Shown here one piece after another: positions 50,989 through 58,747 of a stretch of DNA of 64,000 nucleotides. A program made the position numbers and the translations under genes. The notes below the pieces were generated by a model that saw only the letters and a program-made list of their open reading frames with translations, was not told the DNA's origin and made no database searches. Source of the DNA: UMGS1883 sp045636425 (GTDB lineage: Bacteria; Bacillota; Clostridia; UMGS1883); the NCBI GenBank assembly GCA_045636425.1, contig JAZTXM010000006.1, positions 76,924 to 140,923 on the forward strand, in the 5' to 3' direction. The first letter of the stretch is position 1, and the number at the start of each line of letters is the position of its first letter.

Positions 50989-51090
50989 AGGCCTGTTTCT
51001 TTTTTACATAAAACGGACTTGATTTATTTATGGTTTGATTATATAATATTACTGTAAGTTACAAATGAAAAGTAGGCGAGGATAAACTCT

Positions 51091-51366
51091 ATGGAAAACA
51101 ATTTTTCGTATTTTCAAAATAAAGACTGTATATATTTCCCCTGTCATAAGACGGACGGCGAATTTTTCAACTGCCTTTTCTGCTATTGTCCGCTTTATGC
51201 GTTGGGAGATAAGTGCGGCGGAAATTTCAAGTACATAGAAGAGGGGATAAAGGATTGCTCCGAATGTCTTATTCCTCACAAGGAAAACGGATATTCCTAT
51301 GTGATAGCAAAATACCCCGAAATTGCAGGAAGCCTCCGAAAGATTGTGAAAGGAGAAAAGGCATGA
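51091..51366 (+). CDS. Cysteine-rich small-domain protein
   Basis: 91 residues with eight cysteines: CIYFPCHK, CLFCYCPLY, DKCGG, DCSECLIPH. This matches the PF04071 'cysteine-rich small domain', thought to bind metal and often beside cobalamin or anaerobic metabolism genes. GAGGAT precedes ATG 51091. Its stop overlaps the start of the fumarase alpha gene (ATGA), so they are coupled, perhaps linked to Fe-S enzyme function. Confidence 0.88.
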   Translation: MENNFSYFQNKDCIYFPCHKTDGEFFNCLFCYCPLYALGDKCGGNFKYIEEGIKDCSECLIPHKENGYSYVIAKYPEIAGSLRKIVKGEKA

Positions 51367-52202
51367 GAGAGATAAAAGCTTCGATTATTACACAAACAGT
51401 GAAAAAGCTTTGTATAGATGCAAACTGTCACCTTGACAATGATGTGAAAAATTGTATATGCAAGTTCCACAGTGAGGAAACATGGGATCAGGCGAAAGAA
51501 ATACTTGAGCGTATTATTGAAAATTACGAAATTGCCGATCATATGAATCAGCCTGTCTGTCAGGATACAGGTGTGGCATGCGTGTTTTTGAAAATAGGTC
51601 AGGACGTGCATATTGTCGGAGACCTTACAGAAGCGGTTAACGAAGGTGTAAGGCAGGGCTATGATGAGGGTTATCTTCGTAAAAGCGTTGTCAGAGACCC
51701 CCTTGACAGAGTAAATACAGGCGACAATACCCCTGCTATGCTCTACACAGAGCTTGTTCCGGGAGACAAAATTGAGATTACCGTTGCACCAAAGGGCTTC
51801 GGAAGCGAAAATATGAGCAAAATTGCCATGCTTCGTCCCTCTGACGGAGTAGAAGGCGTAAAGGAATTTGTAGTAAATGCCGTTGAATCGGCAGGCCCTA
51901 ATCCCTGCCCTCCCATTGTTGTGGGCGTAGGAATCGGAGGCACTTTTGACAAGGCGGCATATCTTGCCAAAAAGGCACTGTTAAGATCTCTTGATGAGAG
52001 AAACAGCGTAGAATTTTACAGAGAGCTTGAAGAAGAGCTTCTTGAGAAAATCAATGCTTTGGGAATCGGACCTCAGGGCTTTGGCGGAAGAACAACTGCT
52101 CTCGCCGTAAATATTGAGCAGTTCCCCACACATATTGCAGGGCTTCCCGTGGCGGTAAACATCAACTGCCACGTTACAAGGCATAAGTCGGAGGTGATAT
52201 AA
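51363..52202 (+). CDS. fumA: Fumarate hydratase class I, alpha subunit
   Basis: Converts fumarate and malate; [4Fe-4S] enzyme of two subunits. 279 residues from ATG 51363. One iron-sulfur cysteine is in QPVCQDTGVACVF; the family's GDNTPAMLYTELVPGD, PKGFGSENMSK and GPNPCPPIVVGVGIGG are present, the last with another likely cluster cysteine. GGAGAAAAGG precedes the start, which overlaps the previous stop by 4 bases. The beta subunit follows immediately. Confidence 0.96.
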   Translation: MREIKASIITQTVKKLCIDANCHLDNDVKNCICKFHSEETWDQAKEILERIIENYEIADHMNQPVCQDTGVACVFLKIGQDVHIVGDLTEAVNEGVRQGYDEGYLRKSVVRDPLDRVNTGDNTPAMLYTELVPGDKIEITVAPKGFGSENMSKIAMLRPSDGVEGVKEFVVNAVESAGPNPCPPIVVGVGIGGTFDKAAYLAKKALLRSLDERNSVEFYRELEEELLEKINALGIGPQGFGGRTTALAVNIEQFPTHIAGLPVAVNINCHVTRHKSEVI

Positions 52203-52757
52203 ATGTCCATTAATATAAAAACTCCTCTTACAAGAGAGGACGCGAGAAAACTGAGGGCAGGGGACAGTTGCCTTATTTCGGGAGTTATTTACACAGCCCG
52301 TGATGCGGCACATAAAAGACTTTGCGAGCTTGTAAAGGAAGGAAAAGAGCTTCCTCTTGATATAAAGGACGCAATTATATATTTTGTAGGTCCTACCCCT
52401 GCAAAGCCCACGCAGGCAATAGGAAGTGCAGGTCCCACAACCTCATACAGAATGGATGCGTACAGTCCCACGCTCATTGCACAGGGGCAGACGGGGATGA
52501 TTGGCAAGGGTAAACGCGGAGAAGAAGTTATCACCGCCATGAAAGAGCACGGAGCGGTATATTTCGGTGCAATCGGCGGTTGCGGAGCACTCCTTTCCAA
52601 GTGTATCAAAAAAGCTGAGGTCATAGCGTATGATGACCTTGGTGCAGAGGCTATCCGCCGCCTTGAAGTTGAGGATTTCCCCGTGATTGTTGTAATTGAC
52701 AGCGACGGAAACAATCTTTATGAAACAGGCAGACAGGCTTATCTTAATAGTCTGTAA
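52203..52757 (+). CDS. fumB: Fumarate hydratase class I, beta subunit
   Basis: 184 residues, starts directly after the alpha stop. Features: TPLTREDARKLRAGDSCLI, FVGPTPAKPTQAIGSAGPTT, GQTGMIGKGKRGEE and FGAIGGCGALLSKCI. It supplies part of the substrate pocket. The alpha/beta pair equals one FumA-type protein. Gene symbols for split fumarases vary (ttdA/ttdB are tartrate dehydratase relatives), so the naming is by analogy. Confidence 0.94.
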   Translation: MSINIKTPLTREDARKLRAGDSCLISGVIYTARDAAHKRLCELVKEGKELPLDIKDAIIYFVGPTPAKPTQAIGSAGPTTSYRMDAYSPTLIAQGQTGMIGKGKRGEEVITAMKEHGAVYFGAIGGCGALLSKCIKKAEVIAYDDLGAEAIRRLEVEDFPVIVVIDSDGNNLYETGRQAYLNSL

Positions 52758-52766
52758 AGTCTATAG

Positions 52767-52916
52767 CCGTACAAAGTTGCAAATTGTGCTATTTTAAATC
52801 TCCCCGTGCAGATTCTTGCAAAACCCGGTATGGGCGTTGACGAGGGCTTCATGATTGTTTATAACGAAATGAACCGCATTATGGCAATGAGAAAGGCAAA
52901 GAAAGCTGTTAAATAA
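52767..52916 (+). pseudogene. C-terminal gene fragment, parent unknown
   Basis: An open frame of 49 codons with no start signal: its last 36 residues (VQILAKPGMGVDEGFMIVYN and on to MRKAKKAVK) read like the true C-terminus of a cytoplasmic enzyme. Upstream the frame is closed at 52764. I could not identify the parent protein. Probably what remains after a deletion. Confidence 0.5.
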
Positions 52917-52930
52917 AAATATTTGGTTAA

Positions 52931-52961
52931 AAAGGCATCATTCCTTGTGAAAGATGCCTTT
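52931..52961 (+). terminator. Terminator after the fumarase genes
   Basis: 9-bp stem AAAGGCATC/GATGCCTTT followed by TATTTC. Confidence 0.75.
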
Positions 52962-52967
52962 ATTTCA

Positions 52968-52996
52968 TTGACAAATCCCGATAAATAGGGTAAAAT
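52968..52996 (+). promoter_or_regulatory. glyS promoter
   Basis: TTGACA (52968-52973), 17-base spacer, TAAAAT (52991-52996). The leader is about 40 bases, too short for a T-box. Confidence 0.82.
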
Positions 52997-53044
52997 ATAG
53001 TACAATGGATAAAAATTGTATTACTTATTGGGAGGAAACCTTTT

Positions 53045-54436
53045 ATGAGAAATCAGGATAAAACAATGGAAAAAATCGTTGCACTGTGCAAAGGACGCGG
53101 TTACGTTTATGCAGGCAGTGAAATTTACGGCGGTCTTTCCAACACTTGGGACTATGGTCCTTTGGGCGTAGAATATAAAAATAACGTGAAAAAAGCTTGG
53201 TGGAAGAAGTTCGTTACAGAAAGCCCCTACAATGTAGGTCTTGACTGTGCAATCCTTATGAATCCTCAGGTTTGGGTAGCCAGCGGTCACGTTGGCGGAT
53301 TCTCCGATCCTCTTATGGATTGTAAGGAATGTAAATCCCGTCACCGTGCAGATAAGCTTATCGAGGACTTCTGCCACGAAAAAGGCGAGGATATCGTAGT
53401 TGACGGTTGGAGCAATGAGCAGATGCTTAATTACATCAATGATAATAACATCAACTGCCCCGACTGCGGAAAGCACAACTTCACCGATATCCGTAAGTTT
53501 AACCTTATGTTTAAAACATTCCAGGGCGTTACCGAGGATGCAAAGGCTGAAATCTACCTTCGTCCCGAAACGGCTCAGGGTATTTTCGTAAACTTTAAGA
53601 ACGTTGCACGTACAAGCCGAAAGAAAGTTCCCTTCGGTATTGCACAGGTAGGTAAGTCTTTCAGAAATGAAATCACCCCCGGTAACTTCATTTTCCGTAC
53701 AAGAGAGTTCGAGCAGATGGAGCTTGAATTCTTCTGCAAGCCCGGAACAGACCTTGAATGGTTCAAATATTGGAAGGATTATTGCAGAGACTTCCTCCTT
53801 ACACTTGGTATGAAAGAAGAAAACATCCGTCTGCGTGACCATAGCCCCGAGGAGCTTAGCCACTATTCCAATGCCACAACAGATATCGAGTTTATGTTCC
53901 CCTTTGGCTGGGGTGAGCTTTGGGGTATTGCCGACAGAACAGACTTCGACCTTACCCAGCATCAGAACCACAGCGGCGAGAGCATGGAATATATAGACCA
54001 GGTTACAAACGAGCGTTACGTTCCCTATGTTGTAGAGCCTTCTTTGGGTGCAGACCGTGTGGCACTTGCATTCCTTTGCGAAGCATACGACGAGGAGGAA
54101 GTAGGCGAGGGAGATACAAGAGTAGTGCTCCGTCTTCACCCTGCACTTGCACCTGTTAAGGCGGCAATTCTTCCCCTTTCCAAGAAGCTTGGAGATAAGG
54201 CTGACGAAGTATATCAGAAGCTTATCAAGAAGTATAACTGCGAATATGACGATGCAGGCTCTATCGGTAAGCGTTACCGCCGTCAGGACGAAATCGGTAC
54301 ACCCGTATGTATCACAATCGACTTTGATACACTTGAGGATGAGTCCGTAACAGTTCGTGACCGTGACACTATGGAGCAGAAGAGAATCAAGATTGAAGAA
54401 CTCGACGCTTACATGGCAAATCTTCTTGAGTGGTAA
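53045..54436 (+). CDS. glyS: Glycyl-tRNA synthetase (alpha2 type)
   Basis: Class II enzyme charging tRNA-Gly. 463 residues, normal for the single-chain form. N-terminal GRGYVYAGSEIYGGLSNTWD, a zinc-like pair CKECKSRH and CPDCGKHN, class II motif 2 as FRNEITPGNFIFRTREFEQ and motif 3 as PSLGADRVALAFL, and the HGTP anticodon domain at the C-terminus ending in EELDAYMANLLEW. GGAGG precedes ATG 53045. The gene has its own promoter. Confidence 0.97.
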   Translation: MRNQDKTMEKIVALCKGRGYVYAGSEIYGGLSNTWDYGPLGVEYKNNVKKAWWKKFVTESPYNVGLDCAILMNPQVWVASGHVGGFSDPLMDCKECKSRHRADKLIEDFCHEKGEDIVVDGWSNEQMLNYINDNNINCPDCGKHNFTDIRKFNLMFKTFQGVTEDAKAEIYLRPETAQGIFVNFKNVARTSRKKVPFGIAQVGKSFRNEITPGNFIFRTREFEQMELEFFCKPGTDLEWFKYWKDYCRDFLLTLGMKEENIRLRDHSPEELSHYSNATTDIEFMFPFGWGELWGIADRTDFDLTQHQNHSGESMEYIDQVTNERYVPYVVEPSLGADRVALAFLCEAYDEEEVGEGDTRVVLRLHPALAPVKAAILPLSKKLGDKADEVYQKLIKKYNCEYDDAGSIGKRYRRQDEIGTPVCITIDFDTLEDESVTVRDRDTMEQKRIKIEELDAYMANLLEW

Positions 54437-54442
54437 AAACAT

Positions 54443-55642
54443 ATGAGAAATCCGCGTGAAATTATATACGACAGATTTATAAAACCCTTTGAGGGAAAGA
54501 AATCCTCTAATGTGGGTGTAGAACTGGAATTTCCGCTGATAAATAATAATGGAGGCGACATAGATATACCTTTTGTCGCCTCCATTATGGATTTTATCGA
54601 GGAGAAGGGTTTTTCCTGCGTGCTTTTCGGAGAGGGCGGAGAAAAGCTTTTTATGGAAAACGAAGTAGGAGATACGCTAAGCTTTGACAATTCCTATAAT
54701 AATTTTGAGTTTTCCATGATGTACGGCGATAATCTTGTGGATATTAAAGAACGCTTTGATTCATATTATGAAACGGTGCAGAAATATTTAGCAAGGAAGA
54801 ACCACTCCCTTATCGGCAGGGGAACGAATCCCAACTATAAAAATATCGGCGTAAATCACACTCCGTTTTCAACCTATAACATGGTGCATGAGTATCTTCA
54901 TAAATTCCCGGGAACACACGGGTATAATGATTTCCCTGCCTTTATGTCTTCGGTGCAGACACATTTGGATATACCCCAAGAAGACCTTCCGAGGGCGTAT
55001 ACCCTCTTTTGCAGACTTGATTTTATCCGTGGACTTTTGTTCGGGAATTCCCCCGATTTTGAGGGCAGGGGATGGAGAATATTCCGCGACCACCTTTGGG
55101 AAAACAGCGGATTTGGAAACTGTCCCGAAATTACGGGTAGTGTTGACCGCACATTTGAAAGTGTGGATGACGTAATTGATTTCTACCTTGAAAAGGGAAT
55201 GTTTAACAGAATCCGTGACGGAAAGTATGAGGTTTTCGCTCCCGTTTCCATAAAGGAATATTTCCTCAAAGATGATGCGAGGGAGGAAGATATAGAGTGT
55301 TATCTTTCTTTCCGTAATGTTGAGCTGACAAGTCGGGGAACGCTGGAGATAAGAAGCGATTGCACGCAGAAAAACGGCAGATTCTTTATGCCCCCTGCGT
55401 TTAATTTAGGAATCCTTAATAATATGGAAGAGGCAGAAAAAGCTCTTGACAGTTTCTTTGCAAATTGCAATATTGAAAAACCGAATTCGATACTGAGAAG
55501 GCTTGTAAATGAATGTCGGGAAGAAGAAATTGCCCCCCGATATATTCTTGATAAGCTTTGTGCACTGATGCTTGAAATTGCACGAAAAGGCCTTGTAAAA
55601 CGAGGCAAAGGCGAGGAAGTCCTTTTGACGAATATGGAATAA
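54443..55642 (+). CDS. Glutamate-cysteine ligase-like (GCS2) protein
   Basis: 399 residues, 6 bases after the glyS stop. Carboxylate-amine ligase features: VGVELEFPLIN at the start (the family's G.E.E metal/ATP motif), FSMMYGDNLVDIKERFD, GRGTNPNYKNIG, FMSSVQTHLDIP with the histidine, and RNVELTSRGTLEIRSDCTQ. It should couple glutamate to an amine such as cysteine with ATP. No glutathione synthetase follows. The ribosome site is weak, so it may depend on glyS translation. Confidence 0.85.
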   Translation: MRNPREIIYDRFIKPFEGKKSSNVGVELEFPLINNNGGDIDIPFVASIMDFIEEKGFSCVLFGEGGEKLFMENEVGDTLSFDNSYNNFEFSMMYGDNLVDIKERFDSYYETVQKYLARKNHSLIGRGTNPNYKNIGVNHTPFSTYNMVHEYLHKFPGTHGYNDFPAFMSSVQTHLDIPQEDLPRAYTLFCRLDFIRGLLFGNSPDFEGRGWRIFRDHLWENSGFGNCPEITGSVDRTFESVDDVIDFYLEKGMFNRIRDGKYEVFAPVSIKEYFLKDDAREEDIECYLSFRNVELTSRGTLEIRSDCTQKNGRFFMPPAFNLGILNNMEEAEKALDSFFANCNIEKPNSILRRLVNECREEEIAPRYILDKLCALMLEIARKGLVKRGKGEEVLLTNME

Positions 55643-55691
55643 CAAAAATGATGGAATAAGTTTTTGCTTATCCCATCATTTTTGTTATTCC
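55636..55691. terminator. Bidirectional terminator spanning two stop codons
   Basis: 17-bp outer stem GGAATAACAAAAATGAT, inner AATAAG-type pair. The stops of the GCS2-like gene (+) and the DUF6062 gene (-) both lie inside the stem. Confidence 0.9.
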
Positions 55692-56386
55692 ATATATTTT
55701 GTCAGGTGCTTAACTGCGTTTTCCACTGATTCTTTTTCATCTTGTGTAAGCTCTTTGTTTGCATTCCTGTAGTCGAAGGAAAGGGTAAATCCGTGCAAAT
55801 CCTCATATAGCTTGGAGAGCTTTTCTTTCTGCTTTTTTATAAGCATTGAAATATACTCATCTTTCTTTTTGCCACTAAGCTCCTTATCGCACATTTCAAT
55901 GGCGAGTGCAGTATGCTCCAGGCACAATCCCTCGGAGCTTTCAAACATTTCACGAAATCCCTTTTCTACGCTCCACATATACGAAAGATTCCCTGCGGCA
56001 GAATTCATTTCCTTATTTAACTTATCGCAAAGGGCACAGCTTCGGGAAATTTCCGCAAGGGAAGATGCAGTAAGCACTGCCGTGGATTCCTTTGAAAAAA
56101 CGCCTGCTTTCTTATGTACACAAACATTTTTCTCCAGTTCCTGTATATGCGTTTCTAAGGTGAGAGCTAAGCTAAGGCGGTTTTTCTTATTAAAAAGCCC
56201 CGTCATATGCCTGCGGCAAAAGCCTTTTTTATTGGTAACCTCTCTGCTGTCAGGCTCCATCATGGAAGCTCCTAAAAAGTAATCCACTGCCTGCTCCTCT
56301 AATTTTTTCTCCAGTATACAAAGTATACAGCCACAGTTTTGCTCCAAGGCTTCCGTTAGCGGTATACTGTAAATATGTTCTTTCAT
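55685..56386 (-). CDS. DUF6062 family protein
   Basis: 233 residues from ATG 56386, with AGGGAG upstream. Cysteine-rich start (NCGCILCILEKKLEEQAVDYF), then FCRRHMTGLFNKKNR and later CALCDKLNKEM, GLCLEHT: paired CxxC and CxxH elements suggest a zinc or Fe-S site. Helical throughout. The family is common in Clostridia and its function is unknown. Divergent from sigK, 136 bases apart. Confidence 0.8.
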   Translation of the reverse strand: MKEHIYSIPLTEALEQNCGCILCILEKKLEEQAVDYFLGASMMEPDSREVTNKKGFCRRHMTGLFNKKNRLSLALTLETHIQELEKNVCVHKKAGVFSKESTAVLTASSLAEISRSCALCDKLNKEMNSAAGNLSYMWSVEKGFREMFESSEGLCLEHTALAIEMCDKELSGKKKDEYISMLIKKQKEKLSKLYEDLHGFTLSFDYRNANKELTQDEKESVENAVKHLTKYME

Positions 56387-56522
56387 GGAAATCACTCCCT
56401 TATGTAATAATTTTAACATAAGTAAGGCAATAGTTCAACACCCGGCACGAAAATATTTTGACAAAGGGACAGACACAATGCCTCCATCCGCTGAATATAG
56501 TGTTACTCGGAGGTGCTTTTTA

Positions 56523-57191
56523 ATGCGCTTTATTTTCAGAAAATACTTTGGATTAGGTACTATAGGGTTTCTTCAGAGCGGAAGCTTTCCCGAGCCGCTT
56601 ACACAGGAGGAGGAAGCCGCCTATGTGGAAAAAATGCAAAGCGGCGATAAAACTGCACGTAATATTCTGATAGAACGAAATTTAAGGCTGGTTGCTCATA
56701 TTGTTAAGAAATATTCTGCGGCAGGGGAAAATGACGACCTTATTTCTATCGGCACTATCGGGCTTATCAAAGGAATTTCGTCCTATAATACAGAAAAGAA
56801 AACACGCCTTGCTACATATGCCGCCCGTTGCATAGAAAATGAAATCCTCATGTCCATCCGTCACGATAAAAAATTTGCAAACCAGGTTTCGCTCAATGAA
56901 CCTATAGGCTTTGACGGGGACGGAAATGAGGTTTCCCTTATGGATGTACTCCAAAGTGAAAATGAGGATATTTGCGAAAAAATTGACCGTGATAATTTAA
57001 TCTCACGGCTTTATAAAAAAATCAAAAGCTCCCTTGCAGAGCGTGAACAGCAGATTATACGCCTCCGCTACGGACTTTGCGGCACAGAGCCGCTTCCTCA
57101 GCGGGAGGTTGCAAAAATCCTTGGCATCAGCCGCAGTTATGTCTCCCGAATTGAGAAAAAAGCCTTGGGGAAATTAGGTGTATCAGAATAG
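56523..57191 (+). CDS. sigK: Mother-cell sporulation sigma factor SigK
   Basis: Late mother-cell sigma factor for spore coat and lysis genes. 222 residues from ATG 56523, preceded by GGAGGTG. The N-terminal FGLGTIGFLQSGSFPEPL is like the pro-SigK pro-region; region 2 RNLRLVAHIVKKYSAAGEN and DLISIGTIGLIKGISSY, then CIENEILMSIRHDKK, and region 4 REVAKILGISRSYVSRIEKKAL are close to SigK. The gene is uninterrupted, no skin element. SpoIVB, present at 49.8 kb, triggers its processing. Confidence 0.93.
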   Translation: MRFIFRKYFGLGTIGFLQSGSFPEPLTQEEEAAYVEKMQSGDKTARNILIERNLRLVAHIVKKYSAAGENDDLISIGTIGLIKGISSYNTEKKTRLATYAARCIENEILMSIRHDKKFANQVSLNEPIGFDGDGNEVSLMDVLQSENEDICEKIDRDNLISRLYKKIKSSLAEREQQIIRLRYGLCGTEPLPQREVAKILGISRSYVSRIEKKALGKLGVSE

Positions 57192-57192
57192 G

Positions 57193-57228
57193 AAAAAAGG
57201 TTCAGAAAACGTTTTCTGAACCTTTTTT
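57193..57228 (+). terminator. sigK terminator
   Basis: Perfect 18-bp palindrome AAAAAAGGTTCAGAAAAC/GTTTTCTGAACCTTTTTT. Confidence 0.95.
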
Positions 57229-57257
57229 GCATAGGAATTCTTTTAAAATCTATACTT

Positions 57258-57596
57258 TTACTGCTTGTTTATGATTTGCCCGTTGTTTATATTTGCACAT
57301 ATTTCCCTCAAAACACCTATTATAAAATTAAGCTCGTCAGAGTTTTTCCCCTCCAGCAGTTTCGCGATTTCATCGTATTTACTTTGTAAACTCTCATTGC
57401 CTGTAAGAGTATCAATTGTCGTATTTAAAGCAATGGAAATTTTATATATTGTTTCAAGGCTCGGTTTTCTCACTGCGGTTTCAATTTGGCTGATAAACAC
57501 GGTTGATACGTCTATTTTTTCTGCAAGCTGTTCCTGCGTCAGATGATTTTTGTTTCTCATTGAGGAAATATTTTTCCCCATAATTTCGTAATTCAT
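57258..57596 (-). CDS. XRE-family transcriptional regulator
   Basis: 112 residues. Single Cro/C1-type HTH (LTQEQLAEKIDVSTVFISQIE, then RKPSLETIYKISIALNTTID) followed by a helical tail (NFIIGVLREICANI). AAGGTG-like GAAGGTG precedes ATG 57596. Divergent from the 57744 pair, 148 bases apart, so it may regulate it. Confidence 0.9.
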   Translation of the reverse strand: MNYEIMGKNISSMRNKNHLTQEQLAEKIDVSTVFISQIETAVRKPSLETIYKISIALNTTIDTLTGNESLQSKYDEIAKLLEGKNSDELNFIIGVLREICANINNGQIINKQ

Positions 57597-57681
57597 TACA
57601 ACACCTTCTTTAACTAATAGTATAATATAACTCAGCTTCCGGTTTAATATGCGAACAGCTATAAAATATTAACTTATAGCA

Positions 57682-57710
57682 TTGACAATTTATTTTGGAT
57701 GTGATACACT
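57682..57710 (+). promoter_or_regulatory. Promoter of the 57744 pair
   Basis: TTGACA (57682-57687), 17-base spacer, TACACT (57705-57710). Confidence 0.7.
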
Positions 57711-57743
57711 GATGTAGAACTATTAAAAAAAGGGGGGATTGTA

Positions 57744-57935
57744 GTGAAAAAACTTTTTGGAGGCATGCTTGAAGCGTCGGGATGGGTGATACTGCTTTAT
57801 GACTGCTTTGAGGATCGTTTTGGAATTACAGATAGTTTTATTAATGTTATGATTTGGGTTGTGTATCTGTTAGTTAGCAGTGCAGTTGGAAAAATTTTGG
57901 CAAGTGACGGGAATTCCGAAAACACGGAAAATTAA
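57744..57935 (+). CDS. Small two-TM membrane protein
   Basis: 63 residues from GTG 57744, preceded by GGGGGGATT. Two hydrophobic helices (SGWVILLYDCFEDRFG has the first part; FINVMIWVVYLLVSSAVGKI the second) and an acidic tail (SDGNSENTEN). No family recognised. It is 26 bases before the larger repeat protein and is likely in one operon with it. Confidence 0.65.
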   Translation: MKKLFGGMLEASGWVILLYDCFEDRFGITDSFINVMIWVVYLLVSSAVGKILASDGNSENTEN

Positions 57936-57961
57936 CAAATAATAAAAAAGGAGTTTATATA

Positions 57962-58711
57962 GTGGGTACATTTGATAAATTGAAAAAGAAAACGGCAAAA
58001 ATAGTTGATAAGGCACAGAGCTATGATTATAAAACAAAGGCGGAGGATTTGAAAGCAAAGGCAAATGATATAGCAACTAAAGCTAAAAACTACGACTATA
58101 AGGCAAAAGCAGAGGAAATTAAAGAAAAAGCTGCTGAAACAACAGAAAAAATTCAAAATATTGATTATAAGGAAAAGGCATGTGAGTTTTCCGATACTGT
58201 AAAAAACTATGATTACAAAGGCGAAGCACAGAATATAAAAAAAGGCGGACTTAAGTATGTTCTCAAAAAATACAAAATTTTTATAATACTGATAGCTATA
58301 GTTTTAGTGATTTTCAAATGTTGCGCAGGATCTTCACATTGGGCACTGAGGAAGTTGGACACATTAGAGGTTTCCATGTCTGAGGTAAAAGAAGCGGAAG
58401 AAAAAATGTCAGATTCCGGAGAACCATACTCTAAAGCAGCGAAAAGCATTATATATGATAATGTCAAAATTTTAGATTATTCGGCACAGCTTATATATAC
58501 ATTCAATAATACTGATAGCCAAGTAGCAATGATGTATGTAATAAACAGCGTTGATTTAGAAGATGTTCTCAGGGACATAGAAAAGGAGATAGGAGAAGGA
58601 AAGAAAAAGGACGACATTGTGCCTAATTATATATGGTATGATGACGGATATACATATAATCTTATTTATTCAAATGGCAATGCTACACTTGTAATCTCTA
58701 TGAATGAATAA
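57962..58711 (+). CDS. Membrane protein with YDYK repeats
   Basis: 249 residues from GTG 57962, with AAGGAG upstream. The first ~95 hold four helical repeats, each around [Y/I]DYKxKA: SYDYKTKAEDLK, NYDYKAKAEEIK, NIDYKEKACEFS, NYDYKGEAQNIK, spaced 18-25 residues. They are lysine/alanine-rich and probably coiled coil, inside the cell. One membrane helix follows (IFIILIAIVLVIFK), then an acidic outer domain (ALRKLDTLEVSMSEVKEAE). No family recognised. Confidence 0.72.
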   Translation: MGTFDKLKKKTAKIVDKAQSYDYKTKAEDLKAKANDIATKAKNYDYKAKAEEIKEKAAETTEKIQNIDYKEKACEFSDTVKNYDYKGEAQNIKKGGLKYVLKKYKIFIILIAIVLVIFKCCAGSSHWALRKLDTLEVSMSEVKEAEEKMSDSGEPYSKAAKSIIYDNVKILDYSAQLIYTFNNTDSQVAMMYVINSVDLEDVLRDIEKEIGEGKKKDDIVPNYIWYDDGYTYNLIYSNGNATLVISMNE

Positions 58712-58713
58712 AC

Positions 58714-58743
58714 GAAGCAGGCAGTTAATTAACTGCCTGCTTC
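58714..58743. terminator. Bidirectional terminator
   Basis: Perfect 15-bp palindrome GAAGCAGGCAGTTAA/TTAACTGCCTGCTTC, between the YDYK gene and eno. Confidence 0.92.
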
Positions 58744-58747
58744 TGTG

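Noticed and set aside
52997..53044. T-box leader for glyS
   Set aside because: The leader is only about 40 bases, with no specifier loop or antiterminator.
53021..54442. 473-codon open frame antisense to glyS
   Set aside because: It is the exact mirror of a well-supported glycyl-tRNA synthetase; no ribosome site and a composition typical of shadow frames.
56523..57191. skin-like interruption of sigK
   Set aside because: The sigK frame is continuous with both sigma regions intact.
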